64,000 nucleotides of DNA from Linum tenue. Lineage: Eukaryota; Streptophyta; Magnoliopsida; Malpighiales; Linaceae. Every line of letters starts with the position of its first letter. The first letter of the stretch is position 1. The stretch lies in contig CAMGYJ010000011.1 of assembly GCA_946122785.1 (NCBI GenBank), positions 34,250,513 to 34,314,512 on the forward strand. The letters run 5' to 3'. Position numbers and translations under genes: made by a program. The notes beneath the pieces were generated by a model that worked only from the letters and a program-made list of their open reading frames with translations, was not told where the DNA came from and did no database searches. This document shows positions 1 to 12,500 of the stretch, piece by piece.

Positions 1-105
1 TAGAAGCGTAAGTTGCTTAAACATCATCTCTTGCACACGCTTAGTTTATTGCACTTTTCTCTTTCATGCTTCAACTGTCTCCCATGGTCCACTTTTTTCT
101 CGCAG

Positions 106-1474
106 GGATTCCATCAAATCCATAGTCCAAGGATTTCTTCCGGGAATCGCTCTGAAAATATTTCTCATCATACTTCCGACGATCCTCATGTTGATGGCCA
201 AAATAGAAGGATTCCACTCACTGTCATCTTTGGATAGGCGAGCAGCTTCAAAGTATCACTTGTTCCTTCTCGTCAACGTCTTCCTTGGTAGCATCATTAC
301 AGGGACGGCATTGGAGCAGCTGAAAACATTCATGAAACAGTCTGCTTCGGAGTACGTTTAACTCAACTCTGATCTCCCTTTAATGGAAGAAGTGTTGTTC
401 TTATTAATTTCTAATTTCTAACTAGAATGGTTCTTTTTCTTTCTTTCTCCAAGAATCCCTCAAACAATTGGTGTGTCGATTCCAATGAGAGCCACTTTCT
501 TCATCACTTACATAATGGTGGATGGTTGGTCGGGAATAGCAGCTGAGGTCCTGAGGTTGGTGCCATTGATCATCTTTCACTTGAAGAACACGTTTTTGGT
601 GAAGACCGAGCAAGATAGAGAGCAAGCAATGGACCCTGGTTGCATAAGCTTCCCCATATCGGAGCCTCGAATACAGCTTTATTTCATGCTTGGTTTTGTT
701 TATGCCGCAGTCACACCCTTATTGCTCCCTTTCATCCTCGTCTTCTTCGCCTTCGCCTATGTCATATTCCGCCATCAGGTACCTTGCATTTTTCTGAATT
801 CCTTGACCTCCCAAATGCATCGGCTCTGTAGAGTGTACCTTTTATTATAAGAAATCATTATGACGAGATGTTTAAGTGACTTGAGTAAATTCAAAAACTA
901 TTATGCAAGATACAAAAGTACTATGTTAGGAAAGACAATTAATATCTTACATAACAGTTTTAACGAAATGCTGCATAAGATTTTTGTAATAACTTGACAT
1001 GTCGCAAATATAACTTGCTGGCAGATCATCAATGTGTATGACCAAAAATACGAAAGTGGAGCAGCTTACTGGCCAGATGTGCATCGGCGCTTGATCATCG
1101 GTCAACTGATAGCTCAGATGCTCCTAATAGGTCTGCTGAGCACAAAGGGAGCCGAGGAACTGACACCTTTTCTCATCCCTCTCCCTGTTTTGACAATTTG
1201 GTTCCACAAGCTCTGCAAAGGCCGCTTCGAATCCGCCTTTGTGAAGTTCCCATTACAGGAAGCTATGGTGAGGGATACGCTGGAACGAGCTACCGAACCA
1301 AACCTGAATTTGAGAACATACCTTCATGATGCCTACATTCATCCGATTTTCAAGCATGACCCGTCTGAAAAAACAGAGACGATGATCTATGACGATGAGG
1401 AAGACAATCCGCTTGTTGCTACTAAGCGAAGCAGTAAGTTCGTGTCGGATGTCAGTTCTGGGTCTGGTTCCTGA
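106..1474 (+). CDS. CSC1-like / OSCA-family calcium-permeable channel, C-terminal part (gene enters from the left edge)
   Basis: Three exons can be read: 106-351, 454-778 and 1025-1474, each bounded by AG and GT, with phases that join without a frameshift. They give about 340 residues of a family whose members are usually 700-800 residues, so the 5' exons lie outside the window. The peptide carries the conserved RSN1_7TM (DUF221) signature: FLPGIALKIFLIILPTILML, then KIEGF, then a segment around NVFLGSIITGTALEQL, then PMRATFFITYIMVDGWSG and further hydrophobic spans. This is followed by the soluble tail with FKFPLQEA-like and YLHDAYIHPIF motifs. Members of this family are plasma-membrane or endomembrane channels gated by osmotic or mechanical stress. 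The tail ends in an acidic, Ser-rich stretch. The best match by recollection is the At4g02900-like subgroup; exact orthology needs a tree. Confidence 0.9.
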
Positions 1475-2162
1475 TATTAGAAAGAAAAGAGCAAAGGAAT
1501 GAATGATCTTTTTTCGTATTCATTTATACTTTTTTTCATTTTTATACACATATTCATTCTTTACATGAACTGAATAAGGGCCAAGATTAATACCACACAA
1601 CTGTCACAGCATATGCTGATACCGAAATGCTGTTGTAGCCACCCCTGGGATAATGGACATTAGTGAGTTACTACTAGCTCAAACTTAGGCCTAATACTCG
1701 GCCAGTTGGTTGCGGGAACTCATCCTCGACCTTGCTCTGTGACCCTCCTCCAACACTACTCCGAGATCGCCGAGCCCGGATCCACGATTGATGAATACTA
1801 ATGCATTGTAATAGGATGTGTAATGCAACTTGTTGAGTCACATACTTGCTTTAGTCGGTCTCATTTCTAATGTCATGATATTGTGTCATGTCTCAGTTTT
1901 TTTGGTTTTCACCGGGTTATACCTGGTAACTTTTACCCAAACACTAGCAACTAGAATCCGAATCGGCCATTTTCGGTCGTAATCGAGACGGTTTAAACTG
2001 TGCGGTATAATGTTTGACGACAAATTGTAACTAGATTTCCGGCCCTGGCCGATGCCAGATATGGTGTTATCACCCTGCTAATATTATTTACAAAGTCGAT
2101 TATAGTAAATCTAGGGAAGACAACGATGTCGTCACAGCTTCTTCATAGTGTTGCATGACTTT
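1475..2162. other. 3' flank of the CSC1-like gene, no further gene seen
   Basis: This stretch begins with the probable 3' UTR of the CSC1-like gene (T-rich, with several TTTTCATTTTTATA-like runs around 1510-1560) and ends at the target-site duplication of the copia dimer. I find no long reading frame, repeat structure or RNA gene in it. Confidence 0.6.
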
Positions 2163-2167
2163 TGGCC

Positions 2168-2508
2168 TGTTATAAACGCGCTGCTACGGATCGGGAAATC
2201 GCCGGAATCGACAAAGCAAGAATACGAGAGCGAGAATCGAAAGAACACAGACACACGATTTACGTGGTTCACTAACACGATGTGTGTTAGCTAGTCCACG
2301 GGCGAGAGAGAGCCAGTTTCACTATATTTGAGGAGATTACAGATTACAGAGGAGTATGAGAAGTATTTATAGTACTTCTCCATGTGGGTCTAAACCTAAT
2401 CCAATCTAGCAAAGGAAACGGTTACAGACCAGGCCCAGAACCCGAACCCAAATAACATTGAGCCCATACACCGTAGCGGCTGATAGTCCGATTCAAGTCA
2501 TATCAACA
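2168..2508 (-). repeat. 3' LTR of the copia dimer
   Basis: This is a 341-bp repeat starting TGTTATAAACG and ending CATATCAACA on the plus strand, so it carries the canonical TG...CA ends. It is almost identical to 6607-6947; one difference is near 2328 (TATATTTGAG against TATATCTGAG). Next to it, on the element's sense strand, a purine-rich stretch (AAGGTGGAGATT, about 2509-2520) is a good polypurine tract. Confidence 0.92.
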
Positions 2509-2602
2509 AATCTCCACCTTGACTTGAATCCTCTTCCTCTGAAATCTCTGATGTACTCTGCTCCTTCTCTCTCTCCCGCCATCAATGCCCCGTAGGGCGG
2601 AG

Positions 2603-5600
2603 TCACCCACTCAAGACATTCAGCAAGTCCAAGCAGTGTTGGAACTTGCCATGTGGAACCGGCTTCGTGAACATATCAGCAGGATTATCCGCGGTGCCAA
2701 CCTTCTTCACCTTAATCCTCTTCTCTGTCCTCAAGAAATGATACCTCACATCGATGTGCTTAGTCCTCTCATGGTGGACTTGATCCTTGGCCAAGCATAT
2801 TGCACTCAAACTGTCGCAATACACCACTGCCTGATCATGATGTAGACCAAGATCACCAACCAGTCCCTTCAACCATATTCCCTCCTTAGCAGCTTCTGTC
2901 AACGCCATATACTCTACCTCAGTAGTAGACAATGTCACCGCCGACTGCAAAGTCGCCTTCCAGCTCACTACAGAACTCCCAAGAGTGAATACATAACCGG
3001 TCATCGATCTCCTCGTGTCAACATCTCCAGCATAGTCCGAGTCAGAATACCCAGACACCAAGCACTCTGTATCACTTCCGAAGCTAATTCCCACATCAGG
3101 TGTACCCTTAAGGTACCGGAAGATCCTCTTCACAGCCTGCCAATGCTCCTTCCCAGGTTGTATCATAAACCTGCTGACAACACTAACAGCATGTGCAAGA
3201 TCAGGTCTAGTGCATACCATAGCGTACATCAAGCTACCTACTGCACTAGCATATGGGACTCTCGACATGTACTACTTCTCAGCCTCTGACTGCGGTGCAT
3301 AAGCCGAGGATAGATGAACATTTGAAGCACTAGGAGTATTTAAGGGCTTTGCTGAAGACATGCCAAACCTCGACAGTATCTTCTGGATGTAGCTCTTCTG
3401 TGACAAGAAAAGCTTCTTCTTCAACCTGTCCCTGTAAATCTCCATACCCAAGATCTTCTGAGCAGCTCCCAAATCCTTCATCTCAAACTCAACACTGAGA
3501 AGCCCCTTTAACTTCTGGATATCAGACTTTGACCTCGCAGCTATGAGCATATCATCCACATACAAAACTAGATATATCATCGAACCATCCTCTGCCTTGC
3601 TGTGATATACACAACAATCATATGGACTTCTGTTGTAGCCCAGCTCAAGCATGTAACTGTCAAATCTCTTCTACCACTGCCTCGGAGATTGCTTAAGTCC
3701 ATACAAGGACTTCTTCAGCTTACAAACATAGTCTTCTTTTCCCGGAACCTCGAATCCTTCTGGCTGAGTCATGTAAATTTCTTCCTCCAACTCTCCATGT
3801 AGGAAAGCTGTCTTCACGTCTAGCTGCTCGAGCTCCAAGTCATAATGTGCCACTATTGCTAGTAGCACTCTGATCGAAGTATGTCTGACCACTGGTGAGA
3901 AAATCTCATTATAGTCAACTCCTTCCCTCTGCGAGAAGCCTCGTGCAACCACCCGAGCTTTAAATTTCATGCCCTCTTTAGAAGTGATTCCTTCCTTCTT
4001 CTTGTAGATCCACTTGTTTGTAACAATCTTCCTTCCCTGTGGTCGTTTGACTAGCTCCCAAGTCTGATTCCTGTCATGGGATTCCATCTCATCTCCCATT
4101 GCGGCAAGCCACTGATCAGCTTCACCACCCGAAACTGCTTCTCTATAGGACTGTGGCTCTTCTGCATCCACTTCTTCAGCAACCTGAAATGAATACGCCA
4201 CCATGTCCTCGAAGCCATACCTCTGTGGAGGTACTCCTGCAGTCGCTCTCTTCGGTCTACCGGAAGCAATAGACTGTTGAGCTCGTGCTCTGGACTCTGA
4301 AATTTCTGGCTCTGCAGAGACATCCTCATCATGTTGATCTTCTCCACCTTGGTGCTCAAACTCACTCTCATTGAGAGTTTGCAGCTCCACCTGCTTATCA
4401 ACATTCCTGCTACCTTCAACAACAGTAACCTTCAACATGGGGTTAAACATAGACTTCTCATCAAATATCACATTTCTACTAAGTATAACTCGATGCTCAG
4501 AAGGTGACCAGAATCGAAATCCCTTAACTCCATCTCCGTAACCCACAAATACACCCTTCTTTGCCCTTGGGTTCAGCTTACCCTCATCCACGTGATAATA
4601 AACAGGACACCCAAAAACTTTCAGCGAAGAGTAATCAGCAGGCTTACCATACCACACCTCATAAGGAGTCTTACACTCGATACCTGTGTGAGGTCCACGG
4701 TTGATCAGGAAGCACGCCATGTTTACTGCTTCTGCCCAGAATCTTCTCTCTAGTCCAGCATTAGAGAGCATGCACCGTGCTCTCTCCAACAATGTCTGGT
4801 TCATCCTTTCTGCAACGCCATTCTGCTGAGGTGTATCTCTAACAGTCCGATGACGGGCAATCCCTTCATCCTTGCAGAATTCGTTGAACTCAGAACTGCA
4901 GAACTCCAGACCATTGTCCGTTCGCAGCTTCTTGATCTTCTTCCCGGTCTGATTCTCCACCAATGTCTTCCACTGCTTGAACTTCGTGAAAGCCTCACTT
5001 TTCTGCTTCATCATGAAAATCCAAGTAAATCTCGAATAATCATCAATAATAGACAGAAAATACCTGCTGCCTCCAATGGATTCAACTCGTGAAGGACCCC
5101 AACAGTCGGAGTGGAGGTAATCCAGTACCCCCTTCGTCCGGTGGATACCCTTCTTGGGAAACCTGCTGCGATGTAGCTTCCCAAACACACAATGCTCACA
5201 GAATTCCAAATTCTGCACCTTGTGCCCGCAAAGAAGATCCCTCTTCGATAGAACTTGCATCCCCCGTTCACTCATATGCCCCAGTCTCATGTGCCAGAGA
5301 GTGGTCATATCTTCCTGTTGAACCTTAGATGATGCAACTGCAGCAGAACCAGACAACACAGACCCTTGTAATGCATACAAGGTCCCACGCTTCACGCCAT
5401 TCAGCACCTTCCTTGAACCTTTGCAGACATACACAACTCCACCTTTTCCTTTGAAGCTGAAGCCCTTGCTGTCGAGTAGACTCAAGGAGATCAGGTTCTT
5501 CGTCATTCGTGGAACATGTCTGACATCATTCACGGTACAGAACGAACCATCATGTGTCCGAACCTTTATGGACCCGATTCCAACAACCTTGCAGACAGCT

Positions 5601-6547
5601 CCATTAGCCATGACCACGTTACCACCATCTATCTGCTCGTAGGTTGTGAAGCAATCCCTGTTCGGAGACATATGATATGAGGCTGCAGTATCCAGAAACC
5701 ACACATCACCACGATGTGCCTTCTCATCTACAGCCAAGGCGAGATCGTCTTCAGAACTGTTGTCCACTTCTGCCACGGCAACTGAACCTTGTTTCTTCTG
5801 TTGCCCTCTTCTCTTGGGACAGTTGTACTTCCAATGCCCCACTTCCTTACAGTTGTGACAAGCATCACCTGGCTGTGGACCGGGACCCTTGGAACTCTTG
5901 CTCGAATTCCCTTTACCAGATTTCTTCTTTCCCTTTCCACCTGTAACAGCCAAACCCGATGCCTCACCACTTGTACCAGATCCGGACGCCTTATGTCTGA
6001 TCTCTCTCGTATGAAGAGCAGACCTGACATCCTCCAACGACACGCTTTCTTTACCAGCAATAAGAGAATCAACGAAATTCTCATATGAACTCGGCAAAGA
6101 AACCAGCAGGATTAGGGCAGCATCCTCGTCATCAACTTGAACATCTATATTACGCAGATCCAGCAAAATAGAGTTAAGCTGTTCGAGATGTTCCCTCAAA
6201 GGCGTACCTTCTTGCATCCTCAAGCTGAACAACCGTTGCTTGAGATGCAGCTTGTTGGTTAGAGACTTAGTCATGTACAGACTCTCTAGTTTCAACCACA
6301 AGCCCGCGGCAGTCTTCTCAACAGCGACTTCAATGATGACGTCATCAGACAATGATAGCATGATGGTCGAGTTGGCCTTCTCCTCCAGGGTATTCCACTC
6401 ATCGTCATCGAACGCTGCCTTCTTCTGTTTCGCAGACAGCGGCCCCCACAGCCCTTGCTGTTTTAATAAAGCCTGCATCTTGATCTGCCATATAGCGAAA
6501 CTGTTCTTCCCCGTGAACTTTTCGATCTTCATGTTCACCGACGTCAT
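2603..6547 (-). pseudogene. Copia gag-pol polyprotein with two in-frame stops
   Basis: One reading frame runs from 6547 to 2603, interrupted only by TAG codons at 3671-3673 and 3272-3274. Domains in order are: copia-type Gag (starting [18 protein letters not shown]); a CCHC zinc knuckle [14 protein letters not shown]; the protease site DTAAS, where G of the usual DTGAS or DSGAS is replaced; the integrase HHCC region ending CEHCVFGK; the integrase core with the acidic residues of [15 protein letters not shown] and NGVAERMNQ; reverse transcriptase with YVDDMLIA; and RNase H with DSDYAG and TTEVEYMAL. The sequence is TNT1/Tork-like. Because the stops truncate the polyprotein inside reverse transcriptase, this copy should not be autonomous. 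Confidence 0.93.
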
Positions 6548-6587
6548 TCTTCTGAATCGAAAAAAAAAACCCTAGCCTGATTTCCAG

Positions 6588-6604
6588 CCGCGGCTCTGAT
6601 ACCA
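6588..6604 (-). other. Primer binding site (initiator Met tRNA type) of the copia dimer
   Basis: Read on the minus strand this is TGGTATCAGAGCCGCGG, two bases inside the 5' LTR. The TGGTATCAGAGC core is the usual complement of the 3' end of plant initiator Met tRNA used by copia elements, and it fixes the minus-strand orientation of the element. Confidence 0.9.
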
Positions 6605-6606
6605 CT

Positions 6607-6947
6607 TGTTATAAACGCGCTGCTACGGATCGGGAAATCGCCGGAATCGACAAAGCAAGAATACGAGAGCGAGAATCGAAAGAACACAGACACACGATTT
6701 ACGTGGTTCACTAACACGATGTGTGTTAGCTAGTCCACGGGCGAGAGAGAGCCAGTTTCACTATATCTGAGGAGATTACAGATTACAGAGGAGTATGAGA
6801 AGTATTTATAGTACTTCTCCATGTGGGTCTAAACCTAATCCAATCTAGCAAAGGAAACGGTTACAGACCAGGCCCAGAACCCGAACCCAAATAACATTGA
6901 GCCCATACACCGTAGCGGCTGATAGTCCGATTCAAGTCATATCAACA
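6607..6947 (-). repeat. Central LTR shared by both copia units
   Basis: This 341-bp LTR is at once the 5' LTR of the complete unit to its left and the 3' LTR of the truncated unit to its right. A primer binding site lies on one side and a polypurine tract (minus-strand AAGGTGGAGATT, about 6948-6959) on the other. A position like this is diagnostic of a tandem retrotransposon array. Confidence 0.92.
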
Positions 6948-7041
6948 AATCTCCACCTTGACTTGAATCCTCTTCCTCTGAAATCTCTGATGTACTCTGC
7001 TCCTTCTCTCTCTCCCGCCATCAATGCCCCGTAGGGCGGAG

Positions 7042-8815
7042 TCACCCACTCAAGACATTCAGCAAGTCCAAGCAGTGTTGGAACTTGCCATGTGGAACCG
7101 GCTTCGTGAACATATCAGCAGGATTATCCGCGGTGCCAACCTTCTTCACCTTAATCCTCTTCTCTTTCCTCAAGAAATGATACCTCACATCGATGTGCTT
7201 AGTCCTCTCATGGTGGACTTGATCCTTGGCCAAGCATATTGCACTCAAACTGTCGCAATACACCACTGCCTGATCATGATGTAGACCAAGATCACCAACC
7301 AGTCCCTTCAACCATATTCCCTCCTTAGCAGCTTCTGTCAACGCCATATACTCTGCCTCAGTAGTAGACAATGTCACCGCCGACTGCAAAGTCGCCTTCC
7401 AGCTCACTACAGAACTCCCAAGAGTAAATACATAACCGGTCATCGATCTCCTCGTGTCAACATCTCCAGCATAGTCCGAGTCAGAATACCTAGACACCAA
7501 GCACTCTGTATCACTTCCGAAGCTAATTCCCACATCAGGTGTACCCTTAAGGTACCGGAAGATCCTCTTCACAGCCTGCCAATGCTCCTTCCCAGGTTGT
7601 ATCATAAACCTGCTGACAACACTAACAGCATGTGCAAGATCAGGTCTAGTGCATACCATAGCGTACATCAAGCTACCTACTGCACTAGCATATGGGACTC
7701 TCGACATGTACTCCTTCTCAGCCTCTGACTGCGGTGCATAAGCCGAGGATAGATGAACATTTGAAGCACTAGGAGTATTTAAGGGCTTTGCTGAAGACAT
7801 GCCAAACCTCGACAGTATCTTCTGGATGTAGCTCTTCTGTGACAAGAAAAGCTTCTTCTTCGACCTGTCCCTGTAAATCTCCATACCCAAGATCTTCTGA
7901 GCAGCTCCCAAATCCTTCATCTCAAACTCAGCACTGAGAAGCCCCTTTAACTTCTGGATATCAGACTTTGACCTCGCAGCTATGAGCATATCATCCACAT
8001 ACAGAACTAGATATATCATCGAACCATCCTCTGCCTTGCTGTGATATACACAACAATCATATGGACTTCTGTTGTAGCCCAGCTCAAGCATGTAACTGTC
8101 AAATCTCTTCTACCACTGCCTCGGAGATTGCTTAAGTTCATACAAGGACTTCTTCAGCTTACAAACATAGTCTTCTTTTCCCGGAACCTCGAATCCTTCT
8201 GGCTGAGTCATGTAAATTTCTTCCTCCAACTCTCCATGTAGGAAAGCTGTCTTCACGTCTAGCTGCTCGAGCTCCAAGTCATAATGTGCCACTATTGCTA
8301 GTAGCACTCTGATCGAAGTATGTCTGACCACTGGTGAGAAAATCTCATTGTAGTCAACTCCTTCCCTCTGCGAGAAGCCTCGTGCAACCACCCGAGCTTT
8401 AAATTTCATGCCCTCTTTAGAAGTGATTCCTTCCTTCTTCTTGTAGATCCACTTGTTTGTAACAATCTTCCTTCCCTGTGGTCGTTTGACTAGCTCCCAA
8501 GTCTGATTCCTGTCATGGGATTCCATCTCATCTCCCATTGCGGCAAGCCACTGATCAGCTTCACCACCCGAAACTGCTTCTCTATAGGACTGTGGCTCTC
8601 CTGCATCCACTTCTTCAGCAACCTGAAATGAATACGCCACCATGTCCTCGAAGCCATACCTCTGTGGAGGTACTCCTGCAGTCGCTCTCTTCGGTCTACC
8701 GGAAGCAATAGACTGTTGAGCTCGTGCTCTGGACTCTGAAATTTCTGGCTCTGCAGAGACATCCTCATCATGTTGATCTTCTCCACCTTGGTGCTCAAAC
8801 TCACTCTCATTGAGA
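7042..8815 (-). pseudogene. Truncated pol (RT and RNase H) of the second copia unit
   Basis: This is a near-identical copy of 2603-4376. It contains the C-terminal end of the integrase linker, reverse transcriptase (YVDDMLIA) and RNase H (TTEAEYMAL), then breaks off at 8815. It shares the TAG stop before KRFDSYML (8110-8112) with the first unit but lacks that unit's second stop, having GAG there instead. Gag, protease and integrase are missing. Confidence 0.92.
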
Positions 8816-8830
8816 CCCCCGATTACCAGT

Positions 8831-8867
8831 CGTAGCGGCCGATAGTCCGATTCAAGTCATATCAACA
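8831..8867 (-). repeat. 37-bp remnant of the outer 5' LTR
   Basis: The bases match the terminal 37 bp of the 341-bp LTR, ending in the same ATATCAACA and followed directly by the TGGCC duplication. The preceding 15 bp match neither the LTR nor pol and look like repair filler. Confidence 0.85.
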
Positions 8868-8961
8868 TGGCCTCTTTCTCTTCGCTTCGACATTGTCTTG
8901 TTAGCCTCTGCATCTCGATTACTAGCTCCGAGTTCTTGTTCTTGTATGATAGTGAGCAAAC

Positions 8962-9533
8962 TGTTGGGTATTAGCGTAAGTAATAGTAACATTGGATCAA
9001 GACAAAGGAAATAATTGATGTTTAATCACTCAATTTATGATTCACTCAAAACAAACAAGGGCTTATCATTGGCTATTGTGACCCCGAAAATAATGAGAAC
9101 ACAGGACACAACTTGGTTTCTTTCTTTCTAAATGCCCATTCTTCTACTGCCACACTTCACAAGCTTTATATTGCTTGTTTTTATATCAAGCTAGCTCTTC
9201 CCCAATCCAAACGTACATCATATACACATAATTGAAGGGAAAATTAATTACTTGTCCCATGACTAAATGCTTTGTCTTCCTTCCAATCGACTTCCGCGAC
9301 AATAGCACATGTATGAAGAAATGACCTTTCATTAGTCCATGCAATTTATACCATGCATGATCCTTGTCTTTCAAGTTGTGATATGGTGGTTTATGGAGAC
9401 TCATAATTCAGCTCATTATTCGGTGGTTATACTTCTCATCACACCAACTTTGAGGCTCCACTTTGATTGATTGAGTTTTTGCCTACCATGTGAAGTGTTT
9501 AGATGTAGACTTATTGCAAATTAGCAATCAACA
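8962..9533 (-). repeat. 3' LTR of the decayed copia element
   Basis: This repeat starts TGTTGGGTATTAGCG and ends GCAATCAACA. It matches 13653-14227 along its whole length with scattered substitutions and short indels. Confidence 0.9.
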
Positions 9534-9540
9534 CCCCCTC

Positions 9541-12500
9541 TTAATTTGAAATTTGGAGTAGCTCCTTGAACTTCTCGAACTTCTCACGGGTAACCGCCTT
9601 TGACATGATATCTGCTGGCTGGTCGTCGGTGTTGATAAATTCCATCACGATTAATCCTTCGTTGACGAGGTCTCGGATGAAATAATGACGCAACTCGATA
9701 TGCTTCAATCTTGCGTGAAATACTGGATTCTTTGTCATGGCTATGGCTGACATGTTGTCACAATGAATAATGGTTGGGCCATTTCCATTTTGCTGCAAAT
9801 CAAAAATTAATCTTTTTAGCCAGACCGCTTCACATGTTGCATCTGTAGCTCCGATATATTCTGCTTCCGTTGAAGATAAGACAATATTCTTCTGCTTCTT
9901 TGAACTCCAGTAAATGGGTTTTGAACCCACGCAGAATATGTACCCCGATGTGCTTTTTCGATCATCGAGTGATCCTGCCCAGTCACTATCGGCATATCCA
10001 GTCAGCTTGCTTTATGCTTCTTCCTTGTACGTCATGCCCAATTTCTTCGTTCCTTGAAGATACCGCAAAATTCTTTTGGTTGCTGCAAAATGAAGTTTGC
10101 TAGGTTCATTCATAAATCTTGATATAAGACTTACTGAATGACAAATATCCGGCCTGGTATGTGTCAGGTGAGTGACCCGACAAGACTTCTATACAGCTTT
10201 CCATCGACTTTTTCAGCTCTATCATGCTTTGCAATTTCTTGTTCAACGCCATCGGTGTTGAGACTGATTTGCATGTTGACATGTGAAATCTTTTCAGCAT
10301 ATCTTCAGTATATTTCTCCTGTGAAATGAAAATTTCTCCAGGTGACTGCTTCACTTGGATCCCGAGAAAATATTTCATGAGCCCCAGCTCCGTCATCTCG
10401 AATTCCTTCATCATGGTACTTTTGAATCTTCTATCATATGCTGACTTGTACCTGTGTAAATCAAGTCATCAACATACAAACACACCATTAGAAAATATTT
10501 TTCTTCTCCATTTTTGATGTAGAGAGATACTTCACTCGGACTCCTTTTAAATTTGTTTTGCTGAAAATATCGATCAATTGTGTTGTTCCAGGCTCTCGAT
10601 GCTTGCTTTAGCCCGTATAAAGCCTTTTGGAGACGGTAGACTTTGTCTTTTTCTCTTTTTTCTCATAGCCTCTTGGTTGTTCCACATAAACTTCTTATTC
10701 CAGTTCTCCGTTCAGAAATGCTGATTTGACATCCATCTGGCATACTGGTAACTCCAATTGAGCAGCTAGAGTGAGAACTGTTCTGATGGTCTCCATCCTC
10801 ACTACTGGTGCATGTCTCGTGAAAATCAATATCGGGCTGTTGTGAATAGCCCTTTGCCACCAGTCTAGCTTTGTACTTCTGGATAGAACCATCTTCAATG
10901 AATTTGATCTTATAGATCCATTTGAGACCTATAACCGGCTTTCCCTCCAGTTGATCAACAAGCTCCCATGTCTTATTGTTCTCGATCATGGAAATTTCTG
11001 CATCCATTGCCTCGTTCCAAACTTCATCTTTAGATGCTTCTTCAAAGACTCGAGGTTCACAAGAAATATATGCAACATGACTTGTTTCATAAATTTCTTG
11101 TAAAGACCTTGTTTTTAACGAAGGTGAATCCGAGTCTGTTACGACATCTCTGAAGTTGTCTCCTTCTGTGCTAGGTGCAAATTTTTTTTTGGACTTTGAA
11201 CTGGATCTAGGTCATTGCTGGGGTCTTTTGGAGTTTTTGAGTCCTCCAAAATTTCATAACTTGGTGGAGATTGAGAAATTGGATTTTCCCAATCCACTCC
11301 GCCATCTCATCAAAGATCACATCTCGAGAAACCACCAATTCGTTCTTTACTGGGTTGTAAAGACGATAGCTTTTGGACTCATCGTTGTAGCAGGTGAAGA
11401 TCAACTTCTCTCCCTTCTGGTCAAACTTGTCTCGATTTTGGGTAGAGATTTGTGCATAAGTTATGCACCCAAAGACTTTGAGGTGATCCACCTGTGGTGC
11501 CACACATGTATCGGTGTCTTGTTTCGATTTGCTTTGGTTGGTGATCTGTTGAGGATGTAAATTGTCGTGTTGACTGCTTATGCCCACAAGTTGTTGGGAA
11601 TATTATAGGATTTGAGCATACTTCTTGCCATCTCCACATTGGTGCGGTTTTTTCGTTCTGCCACGCCATTTTGTTGTGGTGTGTAACGGACCGTCAGCTG
11701 TCTTTTGATTCCATTGTTGAGGCAATACTCCATGAACGGAGTATAAATAAATTCTCCTTCACAATCTGTTCGTAGAGTTTTGATTTGATAGCCTCTTTCC
11801 TTCTCAGCTACTGCTTGAAATTGAAGGAACTTGGGAAAAGCTTCTGACTTTTGCTCTAGAAAGAATACCCACATTATTCTGGTGAAGTCATCTACAAATA
11901 GTAGAAAATATCTTTTACTGCTGAGTGATTGTGTTATGGTTGGACCGCATATGTCTGCATGTACCAACTCTAGTGGCGCTTTTGCTCTCCAAGATGTCTT
12001 TGAAAATGGTAAACGTGTATTTTGCCATATATGCATCCTTCACAGATTTTGTCTTCTCTATTGATTTGGGGAAGTCCCGCCACCATATTTTTCTGCCTCA
12101 GTAGTATGAGACCTTTGAAGTTGAGATGACCATATCTGAGAGGCCATAGGAAGGAGTGATTCAGATTTTCACTCTTTAATGCCTACTTCACCATTTTGTG
12201 ACATAGCAAGAGAGAAAATTCGGTTGGAAGTCATCGGGACTTTGGCCACCATGAAATTATCAGCTTTGTTGATAATCTCGCACACGCCATTATCAAACAA
12301 TAACTTGTAATTTTTCAGCATCAGTTGTCTCACGCTAAGTAGATTGAGAGTTAGTTTCGGAACATACAAAACATCTCGTATGAGAGTTTTGTTACCTTCT
12401 TCTGTGCATACTACAACTTTGCCTTTTCCTTCCACTTTTAGCTTATTTTCATCTTTCAATTTGACTTGAGAGCAGTATTTGTCATCGATGTCGGTGAAGG

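Larger units (their letters stand above)
2163..8872 (-). mobile_element. Tandem Ty1/copia (TNT1/Tork-like) dimer with a shared central LTR
   Basis: Read on the minus strand the order is: LTR scrap (8867-8831), pol fragment (8815-6948), full LTR (6947-6607), complete internal region (6606-2509), full LTR (2508-2168). The whole block is flanked by the same 5 bases, TGGCC, at 2163-2167 and 8868-8872, as expected for one insertion. The two complete LTRs are 341 bp and differ at about one position, so the element is young. The second unit has lost everything between mid-pol and the last 37 bp of its outer LTR; 15 bp of filler (8816-8830) mark the deletion joint. Unequal recombination between LTRs followed by a deletion explains the layout. 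Confidence 0.92.
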
